A stretch of 64,000 nt of DNA. Origin: Tubulanus polymorphus (taxonomy: Eukaryota; Nemertea; Palaeonemertea; Tubulaniformes; Tubulanidae). Below are positions 57,901 to 63,965 of this stretch, one piece after another. The position numbers and the translations under genes were made by a program. The notes beneath the pieces are model-generated. The model had not been told where the DNA came from and ran no database searches. It saw only the letters and a program-made list of their open reading frames with translations. Each line of letters begins with the position of its first letter. The stretch's first letter is position 1. Where the stretch lies: positions 9,770,231-9,834,230 of the forward strand of contig NC_134033.1 of assembly GCF_964204645.1 (NCBI RefSeq), written 5' to 3'.

Positions 57901-60900
57901 GTAAAGCTACAGAGCCATTTTTTTCATTTGTCCTCCAGTGCCCTGGGGGTGGAGTTTATATTTCTTCAAATTGCTATTCGTCTAACAGTTTTAATTGGAC
58001 CAAGTCCAAATTTGGTATGAATGTTCTGTGGACCTGTGGTTCTGTAGAGCCCTTTTTGGATTTGGTTAAAAGGGAGGGCCCCTAGGTATGCGGCTTCTAT
58101 TCCTTCAAATCACAGTGGAGCTATATAAGCCGATAGGCTCCTTGTTTATGAGCCCGACCTCTCATGATATTTGATCGCTTGTTCTGAATCAACTGATGAC
58201 ATTAACACAATAACCATTTATATTCCTATAACATTATTTTTAGGTGTGTTTGGGAACATTTGCTTTGTTTGTGCTTTCATCACCCGAAAATATTCTTGAT
58301 GCCAAAACTGCATTTGTGTCTCTGTCGCTGTTCAACATATTGCGATTTCCATTTTTTGCATTTCCATGGGTTGTGTCTCTGTTAGTGCAAGTGAATGTAT
58401 CTGTGCAACGTCTGTCAGAGTTTCTAACCCAAGAGGAACTTGGGGATAATACTGTGCGTCAATCATCTGATTTATATGGTATGTATTAAGGTGCATTTTC
58501 AATACTTTAGCCAACCATCACGATTTGATTATCAAGTTTTTCAGCCAAAATTTCAATACTATTTTTCTAATCTCAAAGCAATGGGATATCTACCCAGTTC
58601 GCCATGGCCCATACAGTAAGGAGCATTTCTTTTCAGTCTTAACTGTTGTTTAAAGAACTTTAAGTGAACATGTCCACTGCTGTCAACTGGCAATATAATA
58701 CCCCAAACAGGGCAGCTGAAATCATAACAGGTTGAGCTAACTTATCAAAAACAACACATTTTTTGTTTTGTATGACTATGAACATTATCGGCTGAAATCT
58801 TTGTTAATTGTACAACAATTTAAGGTCTTGTCCTCTAGAAAATTAATGACGTAATTATGTTTTCCATTAGAGGAGAGGTATAGGCCTAAGTATTTGAAAT
58901 TATCAACTATAGTTAACTGTAACTGAAAAGAACAACAGGTGTACATGCGATCTCCCTTTTGGCAAAATATTTGCCTCTATTCATGAAGGCTATCATAGGA
59001 TGTTGTATTTAGACTTTTCAAGGGGTGTTCACGGCCATTTTTGTTTTAAAGTAGTTCACAAAAACTGTGCAGTTTGTGGTTTAGGCAATAGAAATTATGT
59101 ATGTTTAGACTTTCTGAGAGTGGATCGGCATGAATAATGTGTATGCTTGTATGACGTACATCTACCGTCACAGTAGTATCAATTGATTATCTGTTCCATG
59201 CAGGGAAAACCCCATTGTTAGGGGCTTAGAGGGCTCAACTACTAGCCGATTTTTAACATATTTTTCATTGGCCATATGGACCTTCTGGTCCTCTTGTTTT
59301 CTGGATCATTACTGAAAAATGCATTAGCTTTTGGACATCCCATTTGTTATATCATTATCATAGTTCCAAATCATTCATGTATGCCATTGACTCCATGCCA
59401 TTGACTCCATCCATGTCAAATGAACGTGATTTGGCAGGGCCATGATGTTTACTTAACATTATCTCCAGTCAGTCAAAGGATAAATATCTGCTTAATTTTT
59501 GGCGGACCGTAGGTTTGCCTATGCAAACAGTCTGGTGAAGCAGTTTTTTTTTTAAATGAATAGAGTACCTGTTTGTCAACAAGGCACAAACATTGGCTAC
59601 AGAACCAATAGTGTTGATTTGTGGTGTCATGGTTTGGCTTAATGAGTTCTCTAGCCCTCAAAAATTTCATTGTGATCGAGTTATTTTTAAGAGACTTATT
59701 CTTGAAAAACACGTAAAACCCTGCTTTTTAGCACTAAGTAATGGCACGTTTTGACATATGACAATTTGCATACTTGGAATTGAAATATATAAAAGTTCAA
59801 TCTCCTTGAAGTTTTGCCGTTTTTTGTGCGACTCATCTCGATGTACTTTTCAACCTACAGGCCTTCACTTTTAAAACCCCCTCAATTTTCTCGCTTCTAT
59901 TTATTTGAGTTGACCTCGTTACCTGATCAACAATGAATGTGTTTGGCTGTTTGTGGGATATATGGGAAATTCCGGGAATTTCGGCACTTCTGATGTAATT
60001 TGGAAAAACCCATTGGGAAAGCCCAATGGGGAACCCAAAACAAAATGGCGAGCATTCCATTTCCCTAGGTATCGTATGTTCACTTAAAATCTGTTCAGTG
60101 TTATCAATATAACCGAGTAGGCTCTTCAATTCATATCCAAACTAGCAAGTATGACGATACCAATGGAGTTTTGGCTTAGATTTGTCTTGTTAATGCCTTA
60201 AAGACCTGCTAACCTGAACGGTTTAACCGCAGCCGTCCCCGTCCGGCTTTTTTGTGAACCTACTGCGCTACTCTATTCAATTTTAGTACGTTCTTAGCTA
60301 GAATTGTGAGCGATGATAAATTAACAGTGGACTAAATAGTCAGTAGACAATAGCGGGCAGTGGAATGTTCTCAGCTATTCATCTAATCAACAGTCAGTTT
60401 TTTCAACACTGAATTAGTCTACGCACATAGACCTAAATCGGTGCGAAGCGATCAGTAGAGAACGTACAGTATAGTTACCACACGCGTGCTGTTAAAAAAA
60501 CAAACACCGATGAGACTAGGAGACGTGCGCGTGTTTTTTAAATTTAATTCAAGGGCAAAAAATCTGGAAATTGCGAGTATAATTATATCTTGTATCATAT
60601 ATGTATCGATCATGTCGGGCTAAGAATTGATGAAGTGATTAGATTTAGAATAAAAGAAGAGTTTTTTCAGCATATGGTCAGTTGATGGTTTTAATTCAGT
60701 AATCTATTCTACATTCAATTGCAATCCAAAGTAATTTATAGTTAGTATAACATTTTAGACAATATACACTCAATGATTCGAGGGTGAGTCACAGGGCCAT
60801 TGGACCTTTATTCCTTATTTGTTTTATAAGCCCTCTGTCTTAGCCATGAATAAGCTGGGGATATTTAACTCTTCCACATTAAGTTAATTGTAATTATTGT

Positions 60901-60984
60901 TTTGCCTTTTGATTTTTAAGATACTGCATTGAATATAACTGACGCCTCATTTTCTTGGGACTGTAATACATTTTCGCTGAAAGA
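24908..60984 (+). CDS. ABCC: ABCC-family (MRP-type) ABC transporter, 5' part: 12 coding exons, 3' part beyond the window
   Basis: Exons: 24908-24967, 26276-26452, 29522-29626, 32774-32923, 33481-33606, 44964-45166, 48017-48235, 48346-48523, 53339-53659, 53744-53881, 58244-58478, 60921-60984. All introns are GT..AG and every phase joins correctly, giving about 658 residues. They follow human ABCC1/ABCC3 order: N-terminus and TMD0 (exons 1-5), L0 linker (exon 6), TMD1 (exons 7-11, with SVDAQKF, KLYAWE and TAFVSLSLFNILRFP), and the first strand of NBD1 (exon 12, DASFSW). Walker A, TMD2 and NBD2 must lie right of 64000. ABCC pumps of this class export organic anions, glutathione conjugates and drugs across the plasma or vacuolar membrane using ATP. 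Introns 1-5 and 8-11 are full of transposons, but no exon is damaged, so the gene is probably functional. Subtype (ABCC1/2/3 versus others) is not certain. Confidence 0.93.
24968..26275 (+). other. ABCC intron 1
   Basis: Holds the pogo-like MITE 25456-26145. The open frame at 25085-25318 is not recognised; part of it (about 25170-25205, AATGCAGTTACAAAATCTAGG) recurs at about 35003. Confidence 0.7.
25456..26145. mobile_element. Non-autonomous pogo/Tigger-like element (MITE, 690 bp)
   Basis: The left end CAGTAGAACTCGCTCACCTC is mirrored at the right end (about 26123-26145, last base changed). TA dinucleotides flank both sides (25454-25455, 26146-26147). CAGTAGAACCTCG-type ends with TA duplication are typical of pogo/Tigger elements of the Tc1/mariner superfamily. 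No transposase remains; CTCGGAA motifs recur inside. Confidence 0.72.
26276..26452 (+). CDS. ABCC: ABCC exon 2 (extracellular N-terminus and TM1)
   Basis: 59 codons, phase 0 at both ends, acceptor TTTTCAG and donor GTAAGT. Contains NFTECFNKTILQWIPC, matching the FTxCFQxTxLxWxPC signature at the start of MRP TMD0. Confidence 0.92.
26560..27275 (+). repeat. Minisatellite-like tandem array, about 140-156-bp unit, nearly five copies
   Basis: CTTGTGAACGCGATT-type starts recur at about 26586, 26730, 26867, 27012 and 27168. Each unit contains GAAGAACCGTTGAT, GGACTATGATATTA and a TTTTGGGG..AAGGTCAAGGTCA segment. The preceding GTATCCGCCTCCGTCCGTCC leader resembles leaders of the other internal-repeat elements here. 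It lies in ABCC intron 2. Confidence 0.8.
27688..27875 (+). repeat. Interspersed repeat R5, copy 1
   Basis: About 185 bp similar throughout to 35388-35565 (shared GGATGATCGT, TGTCATTTGAAGGAAAT, GGCTCCTATCT, CGCTTCTCTTCAC-type blocks), same orientation. Both copies abut other repeats. Confidence 0.7.
27876..28165 (+). repeat. Interspersed repeat R3, copy 1
   Basis: Starts with the palindrome GGGACTTAAGTCCC region, then GCGTTCACTTTTCGTCCGTC, and later CAGAATCAAGATGGCCGACTGGTGG. Similar text occurs at 33846-33900 (5' part) and 61240-61620. Confidence 0.65.
28190..28428 (-). pseudogene. Ty3/gypsy gag fragment (copy C)
   Basis: Minus-strand ATG at 28428 (MAENVDGLQSPSPGVF..) leads, after one frame change near 28345, to DNLERWKSQMEIYLSIAVAP and KVAIILHCAGPKVIGV. 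This matches the N-terminal Gag region of gypsy elements. The rest of the element is missing where repeat R3 begins. Confidence 0.7.
28494..28505 (-). other. tRNA-Leu primer-binding site of gypsy copy C
   Basis: Minus-strand TGGTGGCAGCGG directly follows the LTR end (..GCCAACA). It uses the same tRNA-Leu primer as gypsy copies A and B. Confidence 0.75.
28506..28771 (-). repeat. 5' LTR of gypsy copy C
   Basis: On the minus strand it ends CGCCAACA at 28506 and probably begins TGTGAGGATATGG near 28771. A minus-strand AATAAA lies near 28580. The outer end is inferred from TG..CA only. Confidence 0.55.
29046..29395. mobile_element. 350-bp MITE with perfect 38-bp terminal inverted repeats
   Basis: 29046-29083 and 29358-29395 are exact reverse complements (AGCGCACATCGACACTGCG.. 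outer part). Related CGATGTGCGC motifs occur inside. It lies in ABCC intron 2, about 130 bases before exon 3. The target duplication was not clear. Perfect arms imply a recent insertion. Confidence 0.8.
29522..29626 (+). CDS. ABCC: ABCC exon 3 (TM2 region)
   Basis: 35 codons, phase 0-0, acceptor TTAACAG, donor GTAAGT. Encodes ILAMISVADLYLTLQDL, aligning with the WADLFYS segment of ABCC1. Confidence 0.88.
29627..32773 (+). other. ABCC intron 3, no gene seen
   Basis: 3.1 kb, AT-rich. GCCATCTTGGATT motifs at about 30434 and 31184 suggest old dispersed repeats. Frames at 30771-31031 and 31589-31897 (86 and 102 codons) have no recognisable motif. Confidence 0.5.
32774..32923 (+). CDS. ABCC: ABCC exon 4 (TM3-TM4)
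   Basis: 50 codons, phase 0-0, acceptor TTTACAG, donor GTAAGT. Encodes IQFERIKSVRSAWVMFIFWL, matching the LERxKGVQSSGxxxxFW motif of MRP TMD0. Confidence 0.92.
33481..33606 (+). CDS. ABCC: ABCC exon 5 (TM5, end of TMD0)
   Basis: 42 codons, phase 0-0, acceptor TTGCAG, donor GTAGGC. Encodes a hydrophobic helix ending LVELILSCVSDES, as in the LxLSCFSD end of TMD0. Confidence 0.9.
34820..34856 (+). ncRNA. Hammerhead-ribozyme-like core (Penelope-type terminus)
   Basis: CTGATGA (34821-34827) is followed by a 7-bp stem GGCTAAC/GTTAGCC with a 4-base loop, and then GAAAC (34847-34851). CUGAUGA, stem II and GAAA are the conserved hammerhead elements; minimal versions are known at the ends of Penelope-like elements. 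One extra U precedes stem II, and the cleavage site and stems I/III are not verified, so activity is uncertain. Confidence 0.55.
35388..35565 (+). repeat. Interspersed repeat R5, copy 2
   Basis: Diverged copy of 27688-27875 in the same orientation. Non-coding. Confidence 0.7.
35945..36085 (+). repeat. DIRS left inverted terminal repeat
   Basis: The segment from TACCCTTTCCTATGG (35964) to CCGCCATCTTTTTTC (36085) is the inverted counterpart of about 41886-42006. The outermost 35945-35983 (39 bases) recurs exactly, inverted, in the ICR at 41736-41774. Confidence 0.9.
36289..38537 (+). pseudogene. DIRS gag-like ORF1 with a frameshift
   Basis: Begins MPPPPKGQHRGG with a Cys-rich motif (HDSCASCRRKSGQICARSNPC). 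After a run of RPV/SPV repeats (36640-36840) it shifts frame near 36850 into an SR-rich basic tract (36860-37130) and continues open to 38537 (449 codons from 37188). The SR tract and the Cys block are typical of DIRS ORF1, thought to bind RNA and form particles. One frameshift disrupts it. Confidence 0.72.
38542..40563 (+). pseudogene. DIRS RT-RNase H-(methyltransferase-like) ORF with two compensating frameshifts
   Basis: RT: WFSRIFMVPKATGGQRTVIDL, AASLDLKDAYFQVPI, FGLSTAPWVFTK and the catalytic YLDDW (39142-39156). Near 39330 the frame changes (one base lost) and thumb plus RNase H continue in the other frame (VRVFTDASHQGWGAHL, INFLEMLAVWKAL, LATDNSTV). Near 39818 it returns to the first frame (GAYLQNQGGTHSETL, HLAGKRNVMADALSR) and runs to 40563 through the DIRS region after RNase H (LDLFATRFNRRCPLFVSPFPD, NIVLVAPCWPAQKWF). 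The net shift is zero. Its end overlaps the recombinase ORF by about 310 bases, as in DIRS1. Confidence 0.85.
40254..41474 (+). CDS. DIRS tyrosine recombinase
   Basis: 406 residues from the ATG at 40254; the frame is open further upstream but the RT ORF occupies that. N-terminal SAM-like core-binding part (STSTIYDAKWSHFADWC, TIKGYRSAISHTL), then the catalytic domain with ARRSEIHAL (Arg 210/211), HQVRS (His338-x2-Arg341) and the nucleophile region FTSFYLWD (Tyr374). These enzymes join the circular DNA intermediate to the target without making a target duplication. No stop is present in this domain. Confidence 0.9.
   Translation: MLAGSEMVPTTSQPTVRQPQDSSEFPIASVSGDLSASSKQPVVKSARLAIVQRSLSASGFSEQAASFIAGSKRPSTSTIYDAKWSHFADWCAAGEIDPCSPSVAQLADFLLHLFVAKGLQVITIKGYRSAISHTLRASGWPNVAGDHRISQLVAGFSISRPRVTRTVPPWDLSVILKKLMEAPFEPLSAASFANLSKKTVFLLFLACSARRSEIHALSVRPGHIVFGPANEFVLLRPALEFLAKNQRPGSVGRQWRIEALKHRVEPGIPDRTLCPVRALCFNLDRSASRRGSRERLFIPLLDHLKGDISRDTVARWVSSMIKDILLKENLSSEGVVSHQVRSMATSCAAFSGAPLEEVCRAAFWNSPSTFTSFYLWDVSGQLGSLASLGPVVMAQVVRSFRSDPLV
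41736..41830 (+). repeat. DIRS internal complementary region (ICR)
   Basis: 41736-41774 is the exact reverse complement of the left end (35945-35983) and 41773-41830 that of the right end (41992-42049). The two halves meet at a shared AT. In the DIRS model this guides joining of both ends into a circle. Confidence 0.92.
41886..42049 (+). repeat. DIRS right inverted terminal repeat
   Basis: Mirrors 35964-36085 and extends outward by a right-specific tail whose complement is found only in the ICR, as expected for DIRS elements. Confidence 0.9.
42554..43475. other. Unresolved decayed coding-like stretch
   Basis: The minus strand has adjacent short open frames (43120-42938, 43059-42802, 42844-42656) with charged, protein-like composition. 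They may be an old element ORF, but no family is recognised. Confidence 0.3.
43478..44640 (+). repeat. Interspersed repeat R1, copy 2 (interrupted by a MITE)
   Basis: Aligns with copy 3 from GCTTTGTAAATACC (43478) and with copy 1 from about 43790, through the GCAGATGCAAAACATTAAACA block, and resumes after the MITE, ending GGCCCTTGGGCC (44615-44626) with a degraded TCATGT tail. Confidence 0.75.
44099..44570. mobile_element. PIF/Harbinger-like MITE (472 bp) inserted in R1
   Basis: Ends GGGAGCATCTC/GAGATGCTCCC; about 44-bp inverted ends with some five mismatches. A 3-bp TTA duplication (44096-44098, 44571-44573) fits PIF/Harbinger. It interrupts R1 at a point where the other copies are continuous. 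No transposase; contains AATTGAATTG repeats. Confidence 0.75.
44964..45166 (+). CDS. ABCC: ABCC exon 6 (L0 linker)
   Basis: 67 codons plus two bases (donor GTAAGT at 45167). Encodes DAPFLSSISYWWFWPLIIKG and TDVWNLN, the very conserved L0 entry of ABCC proteins. It follows an 11.4-kb intron that holds a DIRS element. Confidence 0.94.
45167..47210 (+). other. ABCC intron 6, left part
   Basis: No gene recognised. Frames at 46253-46666 (137 codons) and 46825-47058 start in T-rich text and match nothing known. A palindrome ATGACGTCGTCAT lies near 45343. Confidence 0.45.
47212..47982 (+). repeat. Repeat R2, copy A: element with internal ~140-bp minisatellite
   Basis: The start TCCGCTGT..GGTCAGTGGAGC is shared with 55138. 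Internal units (TCCAAATTTGGTATGAATG, TCTATGGAC, CATTTTTTGGATTC, GGGGTGGAGTTTCTAT) repeat about four and a half times with partial units. The end TCACACAGCGGAGCT..AGCTCCTTGTT mirrors the start (TCCGCTGTGA/TCACAGCGGA) and forms a terminal hairpin. This resembles non-autonomous Helentron-type elements. Confidence 0.75.
48017..48235 (+). CDS. ABCC: ABCC exon 7 (L0 end, TM6)
   Basis: 219 bases, phase 2 in and 2 out. Hydrophilic linker, then SLVKSLGQSFGSYYGVGS and LIFDLMTFINPIILR, matching the start of TMD1. Confidence 0.93.
48346..48523 (+). CDS. ABCC: ABCC exon 8 (TM7)
   Basis: 178 bases, ends in phase 0 at GTTTGG. Encodes LLIDFIDDKSRPNWFGFIY and VTGMRVQAALIAAVYEK, matching the first helices of TMD1 in ABCC1. 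Only 110 bases of intron separate it from exon 7. Confidence 0.94.
48797..48850. repeat. Inverted repeat, 13-bp perfect arms
   Basis: GGGAAAGCCCTTC (48797-48809) and GAAGGGCTTTCCC (48838-48850), spacer 28 bases, in ABCC intron 8. Confidence 0.65.
49131..49390 (+). repeat. 72-bp tandem repeat, four copies
   Basis: CTCCTAGGTC starts at 49131, 49203, 49275 and 49347: spacing exactly 72. Because 72 is divisible by three, both strands show long periodic open frames, which are not genes. Confidence 0.9.
50092..50646. mobile_element. CAG..CTG non-autonomous element (555 bp) inside R4
   Basis: Ends CAGTGGTTAGAT / ATCTAACCCCTG-like (outer 12 bases match at 11), flanked by TTCAAG on both sides (50086-50091, 50647-50652). 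R4 copy B is uninterrupted at this place, which confirms the insertion. Confidence 0.72.
50705..51740 (+). other. No gene seen (ABCC intron 8)
   Basis: Low-complexity and unassigned. The minus-strand frame 51826-51545 overlaps the 3' end of the Penelope element and is not recognised beyond it. Confidence 0.4.
51750..53200 (-). pseudogene. Penelope-like element: RT and GIY-YIG endonuclease, decayed
   Basis: The minus strand from about 53140 reads LQPLMSYIPSFMRDTTDLINQL and LLVSIDVVALYPSVP. Then come GTVIGTKMAPSFANIFMHYF and the catalytic FWKRFIDDILA (about 52690), LNIRKLDSGDLIFDIFSKPTD, and a GIY-YIG domain at 52088-51760 (NVIYLLSCAVYQLNYVGSTNNFR... continuing MNNHKSG). This RT + GIY-YIG order is specific to Penelope-like elements, which use the nuclease to open their target. 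Stops and frameshifts throughout the RT make it inactive. Confidence 0.9.
53339..53659 (+). CDS. ABCC: ABCC exon 9 (TMD1 core)
   Basis: 107 codons, phase 0-0. Encodes IGKIVNLVSVDAQKF, LWSGPLQIAIAMYFLW, PLNAIIM and KDDRIKLTNEALSGIK: the diagnostic TMD1 segment of ABCC transporters. Confidence 0.95.
53744..53881 (+). CDS. ABCC: ABCC exon 10 (TMD1, KLYAWE)
   Basis: 46 codons, phase 0-0. Encodes ILKLYAWEQSFIDRI and FVWNCCPFV. An 84-base intron separates it from exon 9. Donor GTCAGT. Confidence 0.94.
53882..55137 (+). other. ABCC intron 10, left part
   Basis: No gene. Contains a terminus GCCCCTTGGGGC + TCTTGTT at 54902-54920 of the same style as R1. The 54246-54515 frame is not recognised. Confidence 0.5.
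55696..57302 (+). repeat. R1-type element, copy 3, inserted in R4
   Basis: Starts with a hairpin TAGCATTGG..CCAATGCTA (55694-55732) and ends GGCCCATGGGCC (57283-57294) + TCTTGTTT. The insertion point in R4 copy A reads TTGTTA/TGGGAATG continuously, i.e. between A and T. 56530-57302 aligns with R1 copies 1 and 2. Confidence 0.72.
56675..56920 (+). repeat. tRNA-derived SINE inserted in R1 copy 3
   Basis: GCGGCCTCGGTAGCTCGGTGAG (A box) and, about 45 bases on, GTGGGTTCGAGTCCTGCTGG (B box) form a tRNA-like head; a non-tRNA body follows (GCAACACTTCAAAGGCC..), ending in an (ACAAA)n-like tail near 56880-56905. It splits sequence that is continuous in R1 copy 2. Confidence 0.75.
58244..58478 (+). CDS. 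ABCC: ABCC exon 11 (last TMD1 helices)
   Basis: 78 codons plus one base. Encodes VCLGTFALFVLSS, then DAKTAFVSLSLFNILRFP and SVQRLSEFLTQEEL, as in ABCC1 just before NBD1. Donor GTATGT. It starts 98 bases after a repeat insertion nest. Confidence 0.95.
58479..60920 (+). other. ABCC intron 11
   Basis: No gene. Contains the terminus GGACCTTCTGGTCC + TCTTGTTT at 59278-59299 and a palindrome CCCATTGGG..CCCAATGGG at 60007-60028. The minus frame 60129-59833 is not recognised. Confidence 0.5.
60921..60984 (+). CDS. ABCC: ABCC exon 12 (start of NBD1)
   Basis: 64 bases completing the previous codon and ending in phase 2 at GTGAGT. Encodes TALNITDASFSWD, the first beta strand of NBD1 (compare NATFTW in ABCC1). 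The next exon, with Walker A, was not found before 64000. Confidence 0.85.
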
Positions 60985-61239
60985 GTGAGTATTGAAGCCG
61001 ATATCAAATATACTATATACAGATGTAGTGAATTCATATTCTATGGTTTTCCAATGAAAGGCTTTTATGCCTAGTTTGAACTTGAGTCTTTTGCGTTCAT
61101 TTTACGGCCTACTCTTGTCTGCCCACCCCTTTGTCCCAACCAGCATTGGTCTTAATCTAGAACATTTCCAATGAAAAATTGCTCGAATATTTTTAGACTA
61201 TTTTCTTTGACTTCTCAGAGGAATTGTTAGCATTCTCTT

Positions 61240-61620
61240 CTAGTGTTCTATTGCATTAACTTTTCATCCGTCTGTCTGTCCGTCTATCCGTAGATGAGTT
61301 TAGAAGGCCTTTCAATTGATTGTCTTGATCTTCAGGCCAAAACTGGTCCGGTCAGAATCTAGATGGCTTATTGGTGGACATAATTATTTGCCAAAATCAA
61401 TATTTCTTACACATTTTGGAAGTTTTCAAGTGAAATTTCAAAGACGCTTCCACCAATTATTGATCATTCATATCGTATATGTATCCCCTCAGCAGGAGAA
61501 AAATCGGGCTGATCAGACTTACTATAGTTGACCTGCGACCTTTTTTGTGCCCAAAAAGGTCAATAATGGCCCTGATTCACAGACCTGGAGCTTCCAAATG
61601 GTTAGCCTCACTGGAATTTA
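61240..61620 (+). repeat. Interspersed repeat R3, copy 3
   Basis: ATTGCATTAACTTTTCATCC, GTCCGTCTATCCGTAGATG and CAGAATCTAGATGGCTTATTGG follow the same order as 27912-28130. Confidence 0.65.
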
Positions 61621-61664
61621 TGATGAGTTATCTTTGAAACATATCAAACTGGTTTCATGTTTTG

Positions 61665-62018
61665 CAGGGATGAAAATCTTCCGACCATAGACCGATTTCC
61701 GACCTTTTCTAACATTTTCTTTATTCTTGAGAACAGTGTAAATCACCTCAATCACTTTAATCACCTCAATTGCGGGCGTCACATCGGAGTGCTCCTTAAG
61801 ACGGTTTTTGGCAGTTGTTAGCACAAATGTGCAGTCGGAGAAACCAATATGGTGTCTCATTAAAAAAAACGGCTGTAATTCAGGCCCAAACTATTAACAT
61901 TTTGACCAAAAGGAAGTAAGTTTTTTGGCTAAAAGTTACTGATTTTTGTTCCCCAAAAAAATTCTTTTTTTAAAAAAATACTTTCCGACTTTTTCAATAT
62001 GGGCCGTTTTCATCCCTG
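61665..62018. mobile_element. CAG..CTG non-autonomous element (354 bp)
   Basis: CAGGGATGAAAA at the left and TTTTCATCCCTG at the right are exact inverted 12-mers; flanks share GTTTTG (61659-61664 and 62019-62024). Same end type and duplication length as the elements at 35709 and 50092. No coding capacity. Confidence 0.78.
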
Positions 62019-63965
62019 GTTTTGCTTTTTGAGTCATTTATCACCTCGTTCGTTGGTTGAGAGTAGTTTTTTGAGGAAAATATCAACATGTTTTTTAACT
62101 TAAAGTCTTGACATTTGAAAGGCTGAATCCAAGAACATGTCTATCGCACTTTTGAGCCCAAATTTCAACTTTAACTTAGCCACTTGAGAACAATTAGCAA
62201 TTAACGATATCGGCTACTTTTCCAGGAGTGTAAATTTCAAAACAGTCACTCTGAAATGGTATTCCTTTCAATTCAGTTGGTTTTCTATAGTGGCTGTTTC
62301 GAAGAGTCAACTATTGAAAAGTGACAATTTTAAAACATCTGGTTTCGATAGTGCACACTAGCAGTAGAGGTGACTGTAAACCACCCGCCTGTAAACAGTG
62401 ACTTTGTGATAGTAACTCCTACAATAACAGCTACTCTCAAAACATATCGTTTCTTAAAGTCAACTATTGAAAAGTGACCATTTTGAGATGGCTTGGTAAT
62501 TTCCTGTTCGAAATAGCAGCATCTGTTAAAGATTTGCAGTGATATGTGACAGGTTCGAAGGTACTGGTAAACCCTATATGCTTTGTATACAGAACTCTGT
62601 ATCCTTTGAATATAGTTCTGTGAATAGATAATCAAAGTTTCTGAGTTGCTAGGAATCCCCTAATTTATGTTACGCTCAACAAAATGGCAACTATTGATTT
62701 GTATAACATCGTCATGAATTAAATCCATGATTACTAATAAAGTGCCAGGTCTAATTTAGAATTTTAAGATTTTTGTTTTACATTTGCGATTATAAAACAT
62801 TCTGGTGCGTTCATATATCTTTGATTTTGTAGAAAAGAAAGATAAAAGAATAAATTTGTCTTTTAGGCGTAATTAGTTTTTAAAAGTGTTTAATTACGTC
62901 CTATTTATCTCATTATCTGGATGAAGACTATACAAAATATTCCGAAAAATGTATCTAAAATACTAAGAAGTAACCTTGAATTTATTGTTTATTTCGATAC
63001 AAACGATTTTTAAGTAATCCATGTGATGTTCACTTTGTCACGCTGTTCTCTGCCTGTTCGTGAATCGTTTTATTGCTTGCTAGAAGTGATTCCCTGATCA
63101 AATCTTATTTCATAGTTATACAGTTTGGTTGAAATGAAATTACCAACTTATTATAAAAGATCACACGATTAGCGTATAAAAGTGCAGTGTCGAGATGCTC
63201 ACGTAATTTTGAAATCAGCAATTTAATTTGATAGTGAAAACTTCGTTTGGCTTAAGAAGTGAAAGAAATGCGATAGGTTGTAATTTCAGTTTCACATACT
63301 TTCCTACTTTGTTGAGTAAATTGTTTATATAGGTTATCAAAAACCCAGCAGCAGCTATCGGTCAGCAGGTCAATTACACTGGCTAACTAGACAGTGATTG
63401 ATGAACGAATGAACAAACTGCATTGGCCACCAAAAGACCTTGAACCAAAAGTAATTACCTCTTAATAGTAATAAACTTAGCACTGCAATATCTCTATGAG
63501 ACTTTATTTCAAGGTGCCAATAAAATGATACGCCAAAATGTATGGTTTTTGAACTTCGCCGAATTGATGAACCACTGAATCGCTGAATTTTAAGATAATT
63601 ATCAGTTTTTTCCAACTAAACTCTTTTTCACAAATTATCATCAAGTAGTAACTACTAATATGTGGCACCATATTCAACGACGGCAGTGCATTCAGAGTAA
63701 GAATAACATTACCAATACTTGAATTTGGAAGCAAATGCGGGCTAGTACCCAACAAAGGTACCGATTTAAGGTGCAGATATACAGGGAATCCCTATCATAG
63801 CGACCAACACAGTTGTATATCGCTACTGTGCCGAAAATGGGATAATTTTCGACCTACACGACTACAGGACCCGAAGAAGTCCAATAAAATACTCCTATCC
63901 GTTAACTGTAGATAAATGAAGAAATTCCACAATAGAATTTTGTATAATGAAATTTTTTAAAGTTA

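Larger units (their letters stand above)
55138..58146 (+). repeat. Repeat R2, copy B, split by nested insertions
   Basis: 5' part 55138-55385 (TCCGCTGTGACC..GGTCAGTGGAGC) and 3' part about 57895-58146, ending GGAGCTATATAAGCCGATAG + GCTCCTTGTTT. Between them sits R4 copy B. Ends just before ABCC exon 11. Confidence 0.78.
60985..63965 (+). other. ABCC intron 12 (3' end outside the window)
   Basis: No further exon was identified: no Walker A-type Gly-rich coding segment with splice sites was seen. Contains R3 copy 3 and the MITE at 61665. Confidence 0.5.
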
